Below, piece by piece: positions 34,176 to 42,784 of a DNA stretch of 64,000 bases (position 1 is the first letter of the stretch; each line of letters opens with the position of its first letter). The position numbers and the translations under genes are program-made. The stretch covers positions 188,001 to 252,000 of the IMG/VR virus record IMGVR_UViG_3300019776_000324. One strand, written 5' to 3'. The DNA comes from a virus. The notes beneath the pieces are model-generated. The model made no database searches and was not told the DNA's origin. It saw nothing but the letters and a program-made list of their open reading frames with translations.

Positions 34176-34694
34176 ATGCCAAATTGGTGTTCAAATCGTG
34201 CTCGTATTACCGGCCCTGCTCCTGTAATCAAAGAAATCACAGACATCTTAAATCAGGATGATCATCCACTATTAAACTGGATGGTACCACAACCTAAGTT
34301 TGCAAATGATCAAGATTGGTATGATTGGAATATTAATAATTGGGGAACTAAGTGGGACATCGCAGATGTGTACTTTGAAAATCAAGCAGAAGAAGATACA
34401 ATAGAATTCTCTTTTTGCACAGCGTGGGCACCGCCAGTTGATGCGTTTTTAACTTGGGCACAACAAGACGGACGAGTGCAGTTTAATTTGGATTATTGGG
34501 AACCCGGTGTTGGTTTTGTAGGTAGTGCGAATTGGGATGGCGATTACTTTGATGACAATTATGTAGACTGTAATCAGGACGAAACAGCTTATAAGCATAT
34601 AGCATCAGATGTCTGGGGTTACGAAGAATATGAAGAGCCGGAACCGTTAACGGAATGGTATAAAGACGGTGTCAAAGAAAAAGGATTAGCATAA
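34176..34694 (+). CDS. conserved phage/plasmid protein with MPNWC start
   Basis: 172 residues, acidic. MPNWCSNRARITGPA and later AWAPPVDAF are typical of a YubB-like (DUF1281-type, ferredoxin-fold) family found in phages and plasmids. No enzymatic activity is established for it. The stop overlaps the next start (TAATG). Confidence 0.75.
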   Translation: MPNWCSNRARITGPAPVIKEITDILNQDDHPLLNWMVPQPKFANDQDWYDWNINNWGTKWDIADVYFENQAEEDTIEFSFCTAWAPPVDAFLTWAQQDGRVQFNLDYWEPGVGFVGSANWDGDYFDDNYVDCNQDETAYKHIASDVWGYEEYEEPEPLTEWYKDGVKEKGLA

Positions 34695-35068
34695 TGGAAT
34701 TAAATGATATTGTTGTAAGCGTGTTGACCGGCATCGGAATTGGAGTTGGTCTAGCCGTTTTGTATATTATCTACCTAATTTTTAAAGTTAAAAAACGCAT
34801 TGACCAAATGGTAGAAGAAGTCATTGCCGAAGCCGAAGCCAGTATGGTTGGATTGGATATTGAACTAGACAAAGATACATATTTTTGCTATAATAGTGAA
34901 GATAAGCAGTTTGTTTGCCAAGGTAAAACAGTGGGGGAAATCGCCCAAGCATTTAGAAGTCGCTACCCAACCAAGACAGCATACTTGGCTGGCGGTGATC
35001 CAGAAGTAGTAGAACAATTTAAAACAGAATTATTAAAGTTAGTCACAGATGAAAATAGCCCTAGCTAG
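34694..35068 (+). CDS. membrane-anchored phage protein
   Basis: 124 residues. One N-terminal membrane helix (VLTGIGIGVGLAVLYIIYLI), a charged linker, then a soluble domain with KTVGEIAQAFRSRYPTK. Function unknown. The last 20 bases overlap the phosphoesterase gene. Confidence 0.65.
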   Translation: MELNDIVVSVLTGIGIGVGLAVLYIIYLIFKVKKRIDQMVEEVIAEAEASMVGLDIELDKDTYFCYNSEDKQFVCQGKTVGEIAQAFRSRYPTKTAYLAGGDPEVVEQFKTELLKLVTDENSPS

Positions 35069-35969
35069 TGATGTACATTTAGAATTTGGACCTATTACCT
35101 TGGACAATACCGAAGGTGCAGAGGTCCTAGTTCTTGCTGGTGACATTTGTGTGGCCAAGCATTTTGTGGATGGTCGCCCTACTTACCTGCAACATCTAGC
35201 AAAAGAATATCGTCAGTTTTTTGATCATGTGTGTCGAGAATTTCCGCATGTGGTGTACATCATGGGCAATCATGAACACTATTCGGGTGATGTAGCCCAT
35301 ACAGAGAACATTCTTCGATATCACTTGGACTACGGCAATTTACACATCCTTGAAAAACAAACATGGACTCACCAGGGCCATACCTTTATTGGTGGCACAT
35401 TGTGGACTGATATGGATCAGCAAAATGGTGTAGCTATGAGCTACTGTCAGAATGCCATGAATGACTTCCGCGAAGTGCTCAACAGTAATCGCATGGTTGT
35501 GCGTCAAGTTCCTATCTACGAACGGAATCCCTTATGGGTGCCAGATGGTAAAAATGGTGGACAATATAACAAGAACCCAGACGGATCTTTAATTAACATT
35601 GGCTACAAGAGCAAAGAAGAACCGGCTAGATGGACACCAGAAGATAGTGTTATTGATCATGATAAAATGCTGGCCTATGTTGACCATGTTACCCGTGATC
35701 CAGGTAGCTATATTGTTGTTGGCCATCATTGCCCAAGCGAGTTAAGCGTAGCTGAACAGTATAAAGGCAACATGTTAAATGCCGCATTCCGTAGCAAGCT
35801 AGACGACTTTATCGAAGCTCGCCCGCAGATACGATACTGGTTACATGGTCATACGCACCATAATTTTAATTACTGGATTGGCGAAACCCGTGTGGTATGT
35901 AACCCTAGAGGTTACACAGGTCACGAGGCTATGGCAGATTGGTTTAAACTACAGTATTTGGAGATCTAA
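35049..35969 (+). CDS. calcineurin-like metallophosphoesterase
   Basis: 306 residues. The di-metal motifs appear in order: ASDVHLEFG, LAGDICVAK, MGNHEHYSG, VVGHHCPS and WLHGHTHHNFNY. These define a Mn/Fe phosphoesterase acting on nucleotides, proteins or nucleic acid ends; the substrate is unknown. Similar enzymes occur in T4-like phages. Its stop overlaps the next ATG. Confidence 0.88.
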   Translation: MKIALASDVHLEFGPITLDNTEGAEVLVLAGDICVAKHFVDGRPTYLQHLAKEYRQFFDHVCREFPHVVYIMGNHEHYSGDVAHTENILRYHLDYGNLHILEKQTWTHQGHTFIGGTLWTDMDQQNGVAMSYCQNAMNDFREVLNSNRMVVRQVPIYERNPLWVPDGKNGGQYNKNPDGSLINIGYKSKEEPARWTPEDSVIDHDKMLAYVDHVTRDPGSYIVVGHHCPSELSVAEQYKGNMLNAAFRSKLDDFIEARPQIRYWLHGHTHHNFNYWIGETRVVCNPRGYTGHEAMADWFKLQYLEI

Positions 35970-36151
35970 TGTATAAATGGTTAAAATATTCAGGAGCAAG
36001 TGTATCAGTTACACTTAATCCCTTACACTGGCGATTGATTCCGTGGACCAGTAAATTTCGTGACGAGTGGGCTGGCCCTAAAGAATGGACTGGAACTGTA
36101 AGTTGGTTATTTTTAACTATTAATCTTTGGATCGATGACGGGAGTTGGTAA
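35969..36151 (+). CDS. 60-residue phage protein
   Basis: Trp-rich (SVTLNPLHWRLIPWTSKFRD, WTGTVSWLFLTINLWIDDGSW). Similar small proteins are common in T4-like phages. Coupled on both sides. Function unknown. Confidence 0.65.
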   Translation: MYKWLKYSGASVSVTLNPLHWRLIPWTSKFRDEWAGPKEWTGTVSWLFLTINLWIDDGSW

Positions 36152-36378
36152 TGCAAATGGAACCTAAACCGATTCGAGACTTGTATCTTAACCGTGCCGA
36201 AGTTGAGCGGTTGTTAGAGCTAATGGATACCTTTGGCAATGACTGGGTGCATATCATCAACGAAACCGATAATATAGGTGGTGAGGAAGGTGCTCGGGTA
36301 GAATTCTTTACAGACTTAAATTCATTTCCGGGCTTGTTTACTACAACACTTAGAAACCCTAACGAAAACTTGTTTTAA
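36151..36378 (+). CDS. 75-residue phage protein
   Basis: Starts at the ATG at 36151 (TAATG with the previous stop); an in-frame TTG lies two codons earlier. IRDLYLNRAEVERLLELMDT and a beta C-terminus. Function unknown. Confidence 0.65.
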   Translation: MQMEPKPIRDLYLNRAEVERLLELMDTFGNDWVHIINETDNIGGEEGARVEFFTDLNSFPGLFTTTLRNPNENLF

Positions 36379-36575
36379 TGAACAAAGAAAATACTTTTCG
36401 AGCACTCAAAGATCAAGCACCATTTGTGGAACGCTGGCAATGTCGTGTTGGGTTTCACCGCTGGATGAAGTGGTCTGACATCGAAAAGAAAACTAGTAAT
36501 CTCTATGCTTATCAAAAGAGATATTGTGCCGACTGTAACGAAGGCGAAAGCCGAAAATTAAAAATTGATTGGTAA
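36378..36575 (+). CDS. 65-residue Cys/Trp-containing phage protein
   Basis: ERWQCRVGFHRWMKWSDIEK and RYCADCNEGESRK suggest a small zinc-binding fold with one CxxC pair and a separate Cys/His. Function unknown. The coupled start overlaps the previous stop. Confidence 0.65.
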   Translation: MNKENTFRALKDQAPFVERWQCRVGFHRWMKWSDIEKKTSNLYAYQKRYCADCNEGESRKLKIDW

Positions 36576-36576
36576 T

Positions 36577-36798
36577 ATGATGAAAATTGAATCAGCTGAC
36601 GGCCGCGAAGGCTACTTGATCTGGTGCGGTGGAGACCGATATGTGTTTAGAATCTATGACCTATGGCATAACTTTGTAGACTATGATATTCGTCACTGTG
36701 ACATGCGAGTCAAGATCATAGATTCAGATGCGTTCTTTTACACAGACAAGCAAGGCAGTCGAGTTGATCACAGTCCGGAAACATTAGGATTAAAATGA
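36577..36798 (+). CDS. 73-residue phage protein
   Basis: Tandem ATGs at 36577 and 36580 follow the previous stop directly. MMKIESADGREGYLIWCGGD, beta-rich. Overlaps the next gene by four bases. Function unknown. Confidence 0.6.
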   Translation: MMKIESADGREGYLIWCGGDRYVFRIYDLWHNFVDYDIRHCDMRVKIIDSDAFFYTDKQGSRVDHSPETLGLK

Positions 36799-37049
36799 GC
36801 AAAGAAATCATTGGCTACAGATTTAAACGGCTAAAAGAATTAGTCGATGGCAAAATGTCTTTCACAGATCACTGGGAGCCAATCTATCCTATACAGCCGG
36901 GATGGATCTCTACAGCGGCTATTATGTCTTGTCAGGATTGTCACAGAACTATTAGTTCTTCAGGTGGGCCTGGGTACAACTGTTTATGTCCAGAATGTTA
37001 CAACAAGTTTAAGTTGGTTAATTTTACAGCAGGAAATGATCCCATATGA
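36795..37049 (+). CDS. 84-residue zinc-ribbon-like phage protein
   Basis: Two Cys pairs (SCQDCHR and CLCPECYNKF) form a likely zinc ribbon at about 53-75. The N-terminus is basic. May bind nucleic acid or protein; function unknown. ATGA overlaps at both ends. Confidence 0.65.
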   Translation: MSKEIIGYRFKRLKELVDGKMSFTDHWEPIYPIQPGWISTAAIMSCQDCHRTISSSGGPGYNCLCPECYNKFKLVNFTAGNDPI

Positions 37050-37690
37050 AAGTTTGGATAAGCAAATACCGTAATCACTGGATTAGTCCATATGTTATAC
37101 TTAAGGCTGTGTGCTTTTGGGAAAAAGATGAAGATCGCATTTACAATCTTAAAGATACAAACAATAATCCATATGTTCGTTGGGTTAAATTGTTAAATCC
37201 TGTTTGCCAAGGCATACAAAAGTTTTTAGATACAGTTCACCCACGCTGGACTTATGTTAAAATTGATCGCTGGGATACATGGTCAATGGATCATACCTTG
37301 GCTGATATTATTCTTCCCATGCTCAAGCAACTTGCTGCCACCAAACATGGTGCACCATTTGTTGATGATGAAGATGTTCCAGAAGGATTAAACTTGCGTA
37401 GTACTGAAGGAGAACCCAAAGAGAATGAGTGGGACACTGACAGTAATCACTTTAGACGCTGGGACTGGGTACTAGACGAAATGATCTGGGCATTTGAACA
37501 AAAAGTAGATGACAATGCTGACAGCAAGTTCTTTGATCACAGCGAATGCGATCCAGAAACAAGACTTGACGACCTGCTTAATAATGTAAGCAAAACCAAG
37601 TATGATCAAGCAGGACATCAAAAGTGGCAGGATCGCAAGGCAAATGGATTCCGCTTGTTTGGCAAATATTACGAAGCACTATGGGACTAA
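37046..37690 (+). CDS. conserved T4-like phage protein
   Basis: 214 residues, Trp/Asp-rich. It contains VKIDRWDTWSMDHTLADIIL and WDWVLDEMIWAFEQKVDDNA, a pattern I recall from hypothetical proteins of T4-like cyanophages and pelagiphages. No catalytic motif known. Function unknown. Confidence 0.72.
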   Translation: MKVWISKYRNHWISPYVILKAVCFWEKDEDRIYNLKDTNNNPYVRWVKLLNPVCQGIQKFLDTVHPRWTYVKIDRWDTWSMDHTLADIILPMLKQLAATKHGAPFVDDEDVPEGLNLRSTEGEPKENEWDTDSNHFRRWDWVLDEMIWAFEQKVDDNADSKFFDHSECDPETRLDDLLNNVSKTKYDQAGHQKWQDRKANGFRLFGKYYEALWD

Positions 37691-37694
37691 AATT

Positions 37695-38444
37695 ATGGCA
37701 ATGACAATACTACCAACCAAAGTTTATAATACTAATACTGTGTTTGAAGTTGACGACGACTTTGATATATTGTTAGAAGAAAAAACAGATCGTGCATTAA
37801 AGAAAGAAGTTCCCGACGCTACCTTTGAGGATGATCCTGTGGCCTTAACTATCACTAGCTACTTGATCTGGCTTAAGAATCCAGCTCGTCGTTGGGTTCC
37901 TGTTAACGAAGTTGGCCGTGTCACTCCTGAAGCCCGCGAAATGGCCCATGACTTACGCAAGTATTTCCTACATCGTAGCACAATGAAAGTTCTACAAGGA
38001 CAAACACCTACAGAGTTTCAGTATAAGCTGAATGCTTTCTTATCTGATATCCGTCCACTCAAAATAGACGAGCTAGGCATGCTGTATCGCTTGCCTTACT
38101 TTTGGCAGGAAGATCTTGCCCTGGATCAAGTGTTTGAAGGTGCTCCACAAATTGAATTTGATGGCCCAGGTATGTATAGTATGATCAGTCATACCACACT
38201 GACTCCTATTCGTGAAGTATTAAAAAGTCGTCGGTCAGGAGACTTTGCTCAGTTTTGGTTCAAGGACACCAGTGACCAACGCTGTGTGTATGAAGTTAAA
38301 ACTGACAACAAATTAATATCGTTATTTAGAAGTTTGTTTAAGCAACCCGAAATGGCAGTCAAGTGCTACTCCAAGATGGAACATCTGCGTGGTAGTCATA
38401 TCAAAACTAGATACTGGCGTTTGAGTAACCTGGAACTACAATGA
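37695..38444 (+). CDS. phage protein of unknown function
   Basis: 249 residues from the ATG at 37695. Soluble, with WLKNPARRWVPVNEVGRVTP and a C-terminal QFWFKDTSDQRCVYEVKTDN. Operon position links it to the preceding conserved gene. No function recognised. Confidence 0.65.
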   Translation: MAMTILPTKVYNTNTVFEVDDDFDILLEEKTDRALKKEVPDATFEDDPVALTITSYLIWLKNPARRWVPVNEVGRVTPEAREMAHDLRKYFLHRSTMKVLQGQTPTEFQYKLNAFLSDIRPLKIDELGMLYRLPYFWQEDLALDQVFEGAPQIEFDGPGMYSMISHTTLTPIREVLKSRRSGDFAQFWFKDTSDQRCVYEVKTDNKLISLFRSLFKQPEMAVKCYSKMEHLRGSHIKTRYWRLSNLELQ

Positions 38445-38454
38445 TTGCTGAGAA

Positions 38455-38655
38455 ATGGTCAGAAAAGTGGGTCTAGGTCCTTTAGTTTGTATTAATTGTG
38501 AACTACTTGCTGTGCGTGAAGATCACACGGATCGTTGCCCTCGTTGTGGTGAAGAAAATTTCTTAGATTACCTGTGGATGTTCACTGAAGAGCAGCAAGA
38601 ACGAGTTCACGCAAATAGTCGCTTTCATCGGTTTGTAGCAGGACAAGACGCCTAA
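38455..38655 (+). CDS. 66-residue zinc-ribbon protein
   Basis: CINCELLAVREDHTDRCPRC has two CxxC pairs spaced for zinc. The rest is acidic and helical. Function unknown. The stop overlaps the next ATG. Confidence 0.65.
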   Translation: MVRKVGLGPLVCINCELLAVREDHTDRCPRCGEENFLDYLWMFTEEQQERVHANSRFHRFVAGQDA

Positions 38656-39188
38656 TGGGCCTAACACTACCACCCGACGATCCACGCAATCCTAAAAGCA
38701 AGAAGAAATCAAATCTTGCAGATGGGCGTGACAGCTACGACTCTACATCAACTGGTAGTTTGGTTGAGTTCTTTAATCGTAATGTAACACCTTATCCTAC
38801 CGATGTGGGTGGTCCTGCTTTTGACCTTATTCCTGTGGAAAAGCAAAAGGACATCATGGTCAATGTTGCCCGTATGCATGCCAAACAGGAATACAACCGA
38901 ATTATGGAATTGGTGGAAGTACTACAGCGCCAAGCAGATGAAGTAAGAAAACGGTTAGATATTACCGATTTGGTTCATGCGGCCAAGTATTCCTTCCAGA
39001 TCTACCATGGTCAGTGCTATTGGTTGGCCATGGATCGTGCTAGAGGCGGAACCTTATTAACCCAAACTGGACCAGATGAATGGACTACAACCAAACCAGA
39101 CCATTATGAGTATGTTTGCCGTGTAAAATGGCTAGGAGATTATACCTGGATTGAAGTTGACAACAATGGCGAAAGCGTGTTAAAATAG
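38655..39188 (+). CDS. DUF2452-family protein
   Basis: 177 residues. VARMHAKQEYNRIMELVEVL, LVHAAKYSFQIYHGQCYWLA and VKWLGDYTWIEVD match the DUF2452 pattern known from bacteria and T4-like phages. It begins with a basic disordered tail. No function is established for the family. Confidence 0.75.
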   Translation: MGLTLPPDDPRNPKSKKKSNLADGRDSYDSTSTGSLVEFFNRNVTPYPTDVGGPAFDLIPVEKQKDIMVNVARMHAKQEYNRIMELVEVLQRQADEVRKRLDITDLVHAAKYSFQIYHGQCYWLAMDRARGGTLLTQTGPDEWTTTKPDHYEYVCRVKWLGDYTWIEVDNNGESVLK

Positions 39189-39191
39189 TAT

Positions 39192-39446
39192 ATGACAGGA
39201 CACAACGCATTTGGCCAATTGGTCACAGCAACAACAACAGCTCGAGTTCAATGGAACAATCACATCGCCCAGGATGATTTTGAATTATGGCAAAAAGACT
39301 ATACCTGGGAAGCCTTACATGGTCAACGCTATGGGCAAAGTTTTTGTAATAGGTTTGGTATAACAGACAACTTATTATATTACAGCACATGGCCTCCCGA
39401 GCAGATGGATGATTATATACGGAAACATTATCTTGCGAGAACCTGA
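39192..39446 (+). CDS. 84-residue phage protein
   Basis: MTGHNAFGQLVTATTTARVQ with a Trp/Tyr-rich middle and a C-terminal PPEQMDDYIRKHYLART. The last 38 bases overlap the next open frame. Function unknown. Confidence 0.55.
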   Translation: MTGHNAFGQLVTATTTARVQWNNHIAQDDFELWQKDYTWEALHGQRYGQSFCNRFGITDNLLYYSTWPPEQMDDYIRKHYLART

Positions 39447-39654
39447 GTATCTATACCATTGCACCATACCGTGGCGCGATCAAAATAATCCTATGTTTTA
39501 TTGGGATACATTGTGTGCTAATGCTATAGAATTATTTGGACTTCCGGGCGATAGGTATATAACAGATATAAGCGAGAAATCAATGACATGGAGTTTTCGC
39601 AACCAACAAGACGCATTACTTTTTAAACTTAAATTCGCAGAGGCAGTATGCTAG
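39409..39654 (+). CDS. small phage protein of a local paralogous family
   Basis: 81 residues if the ATG at 39409 is used; a later TTG (39433) would avoid most of the overlap and begin near REPEYLYHCTIPW. The C-terminus MTWSFRNQQDALLFKLKFA matches the family seen at 12871-13098 and 40034-40270. Function unknown. Confidence 0.6.
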   Translation: MIIYGNIILREPEYLYHCTIPWRDQNNPMFYWDTLCANAIELFGLPGDRYITDISEKSMTWSFRNQQDALLFKLKFAEAVC

Positions 39655-40043
39655 TAGAACGACAACTTTATTTTGCTTATGGCGCAAACATGCATCCAGG
39701 TAACATGCAATGGCGATGCCCTAATGCACTGGCTCGTGGAGCATTTGTTGTTCGAGACTGGGAGTTAAAGTTCTACAGTCATGCCACGATTGAACCTCGC
39801 AAAGGAAGAACAGTTAGTGGAGTATTGTGGGAAATTACTCCTGACTGTGAATTATCCTTAGATACCTTTGAAGGGTATCCTAGTTATTATACAAAACGCA
39901 CATGGATTCAAGATGGCGTCCAGTTTTTCTTTTACGAGATGACTGATCCTAAGAGTGGTAGACCAAGTTCTGGATATGTACAAGACATTGAAGAAAGTCA
40001 CCAATTTTGGGGAATTAAACAACCCATGGAAATATGCTCCTAA
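39648..40043 (+). CDS. gamma-glutamylcyclotransferase-like protein
   Basis: 131 residues. LYFAYGANMHPGNM is the substrate-loop YGxNM motif and LDTFEGYPSYY holds the catalytic Glu. This is the GGCT/AIG2 fold, which cyclises gamma-glutamyl groups to 5-oxoproline or releases amines. Phage GGCT-like proteins are known, but the substrate is unclear. It overlaps its neighbours by a few bases. Confidence 0.8.
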   Translation: MLVERQLYFAYGANMHPGNMQWRCPNALARGAFVVRDWELKFYSHATIEPRKGRTVSGVLWEITPDCELSLDTFEGYPSYYTKRTWIQDGVQFFFYEMTDPKSGRPSSGYVQDIEESHQFWGIKQPMEICS

Positions 40044-40270
40044 ACAGTCCTGTAGAGTGGTCAAGAGACAAAACAAGTTTTAATCATGCCAAAGAAATTA
40101 GCAAGGCATTTGGCGAAGTAGAACATGTATTAGATTGGTGTAAAAGTGAATTAGCTAATGAATGGCGCTGGCAGTTAGTTGATGTGTCAAGCGATCGTAG
40201 ACCCGGTCGTTACATATTTTATTTTGACGACGAGCGTGATTACCTAGCATTTGTAATGAAATGGGCGTAA
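40034..40270 (+). CDS. small phage protein of a local paralogous family
   Basis: 78 residues. The C-terminus YIFYFDDERDYLAFVMKWA matches the family ending of the products at 12871-13098 and 39409-39654. The start overlaps the GGCT gene by ten bases. Function unknown. Confidence 0.6.
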   Translation: MLLNSPVEWSRDKTSFNHAKEISKAFGEVEHVLDWCKSELANEWRWQLVDVSSDRRPGRYIFYFDDERDYLAFVMKWA

Positions 40271-41020
40271 ATGAAGGTAGATAATTTTGTAGTATTAGAC
40301 AGCGTGTATGGCAAGTTCATTGTACCACGCACTTGTTTGTTTCAAGCAGAATCTCTCGTCAAGACTGGTCGTACACATATCGAGGATGAACTAAACAATA
40401 TATTTGCTATTGTTGGAACATTACCTGCTGGATCGATCATTGTTGATGGTGGATGCAACGCCGGGTTCTTTACAATTCCTGTGGCACACATGACGCAGAA
40501 TCGTGACATAAGAATCATCAGCTTTGAACCACAGCGTCAGTTATTTCAGGCAGTAGGCGGCAGTCTTGCACTCAACGGATACCAGCATGTTTACCTACAC
40601 AATGTTGGTCTTGGTACAGAACCCGGAATAGCTCAACTGCCGGCAATTGACTACAGCGTAGCTCAGGACTTTGGCACTGTACAACTTAGCGACGATACCA
40701 CAGTAGAAGAAGATGGCTGGTTAAACGATCGTGTGGTAGACATAACCAGTATTGACGCTATGGATCTACCCAGTTTAGAATTTTTTAAATTGGATGTAGA
40801 AGGATACGAAGTTCCAGCACTGCAAGGATCAATTAACACTATACAAAAATACAGACCTTGGATATGGGTCGAGTACTTTATTACTGGTGCAGAAACGATC
40901 AAAGCGGCACTCAGTGATATAGATGACTATGAATTCTTTATAGTAGACTACCAAAATATGCTGTGTGCTCCTAAGGAAAAACTGGCTCAAATTACCACTG
41001 TAGGGCTGAAAAAAGTATAG
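40271..41020 (+). CDS. FkbM-family SAM methyltransferase
   Basis: 249 residues. SIIVDGGCNAGFFTIPV is SAM motif I, IISFEPQRQLFQAV motif II, and EFFKLDVEGYEVPALQGS the FkbM signature. These enzymes O-methylate sugars or lipids. In this phage it may methylate a glycan made by the nearby glycosyl genes; the acceptor is unknown. It starts directly after the preceding stop. Confidence 0.88.
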   Translation: MKVDNFVVLDSVYGKFIVPRTCLFQAESLVKTGRTHIEDELNNIFAIVGTLPAGSIIVDGGCNAGFFTIPVAHMTQNRDIRIISFEPQRQLFQAVGGSLALNGYQHVYLHNVGLGTEPGIAQLPAIDYSVAQDFGTVQLSDDTTVEEDGWLNDRVVDITSIDAMDLPSLEFFKLDVEGYEVPALQGSINTIQKYRPWIWVEYFITGAETIKAALSDIDDYEFFIVDYQNMLCAPKEKLAQITTVGLKKV

Positions 41021-41021
41021 G

Positions 41022-41050
41022 TTGACCAGAAATTACCCTTTTAGTATAAT
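41022..41050 (+). promoter_or_regulatory. early-type promoter
   Basis: TTGACC 41022-41027, 17 bp, TATAAT 41045-41050, then the shared AGTAGTATAGT start region. Confidence 0.87.
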
Positions 41051-41078
41051 AGTAGTATAGTAACTAATAGGGGTTGTA

Positions 41079-41606
41079 ATGACAAATCGTGCATGGATTG
41101 CCACTGGTTGTGTATTATTGCTTATTTTACTGTTTCGACAAGAAGCTCGAATGGATATGCTAGAAGAAAAACTTGACGATATTATTCAAGTCAAGGAACA
41201 AGTCAAATACAATAAAAATGATGTTGAATGTTTGACTCGAAATATCTATTACGAAGCTCGTGGCGAAGACGATCGTGGTCGAATGGCTGTAGCCCATGTT
41301 ACTATTAATCGATTAAAAACTGGATACTGGGGTAACACGATTTGCAAAGTGGTCTATGCTAAGAAACAATTTAGTTGGACACTAGCAAAGAAATTGCCCA
41401 GACCTGACAGTCGAGTTTGGGCAGAGAGTGAAGAAGTAGCTCGAAAGGTACTAGCAGGACATCGTGTTCGTGGGTTGGCAAAAAGTTTGTACTATCATGC
41501 AACCTACATCAAAGATCCAAAATGGGCTGATACTGATCACGAAGTAGGTCAGATTGGTAACCATGTTTTTTACAATCGTGCAAAAGGTAGTAATTTAGAA
41601 ATCTAA
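41079..41606 (+). CDS. membrane-anchored SleB-like cell-wall hydrolase
   Basis: 175 residues. The N-terminal anchor (ATGCVLLLILLF) is followed by a Hydrolase_2/SleB domain: DVECLTRNIYYEARGEDDRG carries the catalytic Glu, then MAVAHVTINR, QFSWTLAKK and YYHATYIKDPKWA. This family cleaves peptidoglycan glycan strands. It could act in lysis or entry. A second paralogue lies at 57713-58375. Confidence 0.86.
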   Translation: MTNRAWIATGCVLLLILLFRQEARMDMLEEKLDDIIQVKEQVKYNKNDVECLTRNIYYEARGEDDRGRMAVAHVTINRLKTGYWGNTICKVVYAKKQFSWTLAKKLPRPDSRVWAESEEVARKVLAGHRVRGLAKSLYYHATYIKDPKWADTDHEVGQIGNHVFYNRAKGSNLEI

Positions 41607-41615
41607 GGAGAGACA

Positions 41616-41966
41616 ATGAAATCATATCGTTTTTTAGGTGAAGAAGCAGAAGCATTGGGTAACCGTCTGGACCATGCTCGTAAATGTGCCACTGGCGCAA
41701 AGACCGCTTGGGCAAAGAATTACTGGCAACGAAATGTAGAACGGTTATTGTTTCAATGGCGTCAATTACCTATTCTACACGACGGCGGCGCACAGATGAC
41801 TATCATTCCTAAATGGATGGTCAGTTACGATTTTTATGAAAAGTCTGGTGCTCATGAATATACTGGCATTACTGAACGAGCATATGACAAGTTATTTAGA
41901 GAAAGTGCCAACTTGGATGCAAGTTGGGAAAATCATAGATCAGCAAGATTAGCAAAGGCACAATAA
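41616..41966 (+). CDS. conserved small phage protein
   Basis: 116 residues, helical start with Arg/Lys/Trp (GNRLDHARKCATGAKTAWAK). An AAGGAGAGAC site precedes the ATG. Function unknown. Confidence 0.68.
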   Translation: MKSYRFLGEEAEALGNRLDHARKCATGAKTAWAKNYWQRNVERLLFQWRQLPILHDGGAQMTIIPKWMVSYDFYEKSGAHEYTGITERAYDKLFRESANLDASWENHRSARLAKAQ

Positions 41967-42127
41967 TGGCAATAATTTACAAAGATAAACACGGCAAGTT
42001 CTTTTATGTACAAGAGCGTTATTCGGTTGACCAAAAAGACTGGATCCGTTATACTAATACTATGGGTGAGGAATTTACTTGCCTTAAAGACGCATTTGAT
42101 GAACGATTTACTCCACAGGAGCAATAA
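41966..42127 (+). CDS. 53-residue phage protein
   Basis: Encodes MAIIYKDKHGKFFYVQERYS then a beta/helical C-terminus ending FDERFTPQEQ. TAATG overlap with the gene before. It contains an internal promoter. Function unknown. Confidence 0.6.
   Translation: MAIIYKDKHGKFFYVQERYSVDQKDWIRYTNTMGEEFTCLKDAFDERFTPQEQ
42027..42055 (+). promoter_or_regulatory. intragenic early-type promoter
   Basis: TTGACC 42027-42032, exactly 17 bp, TATACT 42050-42055, preceded by CGG like the other family members. It sits within a coding region and would feed the genes from 42128. Confidence 0.6.
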
Positions 42128-42319
42128 ATGACTGAAGAACGCTTGATGGTAGCAGAAGCTGTAATGGCCGGCCAGATTCCAGAATATCACTTGACACAAG
42201 ATGAAATTGATGAGCTGTTTGAACGATGCTGTGACCTGGCCACAGAAAAGTTAATGGCAGAAGCTGAAGAGCGTGGTTGCTCAGTGTTCTACGGCGTTGA
42301 GGGCGATACAGTACAATAA
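42128..42319 (+). CDS. 63-residue acidic phage protein
   Basis: MTEERLMVAEAVMAGQIPEY, helical with a Cys pair (FERCCDL). The stop overlaps the next ATG. Function unknown. Confidence 0.6.
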   Translation: MTEERLMVAEAVMAGQIPEYHLTQDEIDELFERCCDLATEKLMAEAEERGCSVFYGVEGDTVQ

Positions 42320-42783
42320 TGTCCGACATCAAGTTCAAACGATTCTCTGCAGATAAACAGGAACAAATTCAACAATTTGTTGCTTATGCACAGATGTGCG
42401 GTTTGTCTGGCAAGGATATCCGTAGCATCGGCGATAAGCTGGATCGTGATCGTAAGGCTGAAGAGCGCCGTCAAAACTTGGAAATAGTTCAAGGCTTTGA
42501 ATGTTTACCCATCGGCGACGACAAGCGTTATAAGAATCATGGTGTAGGTTATTTTAACCAAATCTTAGATCGCAGATTCAAACTTAAAACTGCCCGCGGC
42601 CCTTACAACTTCAAACAAGATTACAACGGTTGGGAAATTAAAAGTTTAGAGACTGGCACAATTAAACGGCATCGTGTTGAAGTTTATGATTATCAACTTT
42701 CTGAAAGCAGTGGCTGGGAACGCAGAATGCGATATGCAGTATTGCTTGATATTTCATTTGGTAAATTGAAGTTAGATTTTTAA
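42319..42783 (+). CDS. phage protein of unknown function
   Basis: 154 residues: a helical N-terminal third (QEQIQQFVAYAQMCGLSGKD), a charged linker, then a basic, beta-rich C-terminal half (KLKTARGPYNFKQDYNGWEI). Possibly nucleic-acid binding from its basic charge; not recognised. Confidence 0.65.
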   Translation: MSDIKFKRFSADKQEQIQQFVAYAQMCGLSGKDIRSIGDKLDRDRKAEERRQNLEIVQGFECLPIGDDKRYKNHGVGYFNQILDRRFKLKTARGPYNFKQDYNGWEIKSLETGTIKRHRVEVYDYQLSESSGWERRMRYAVLLDISFGKLKLDF

Positions 42784-42784
42784 C

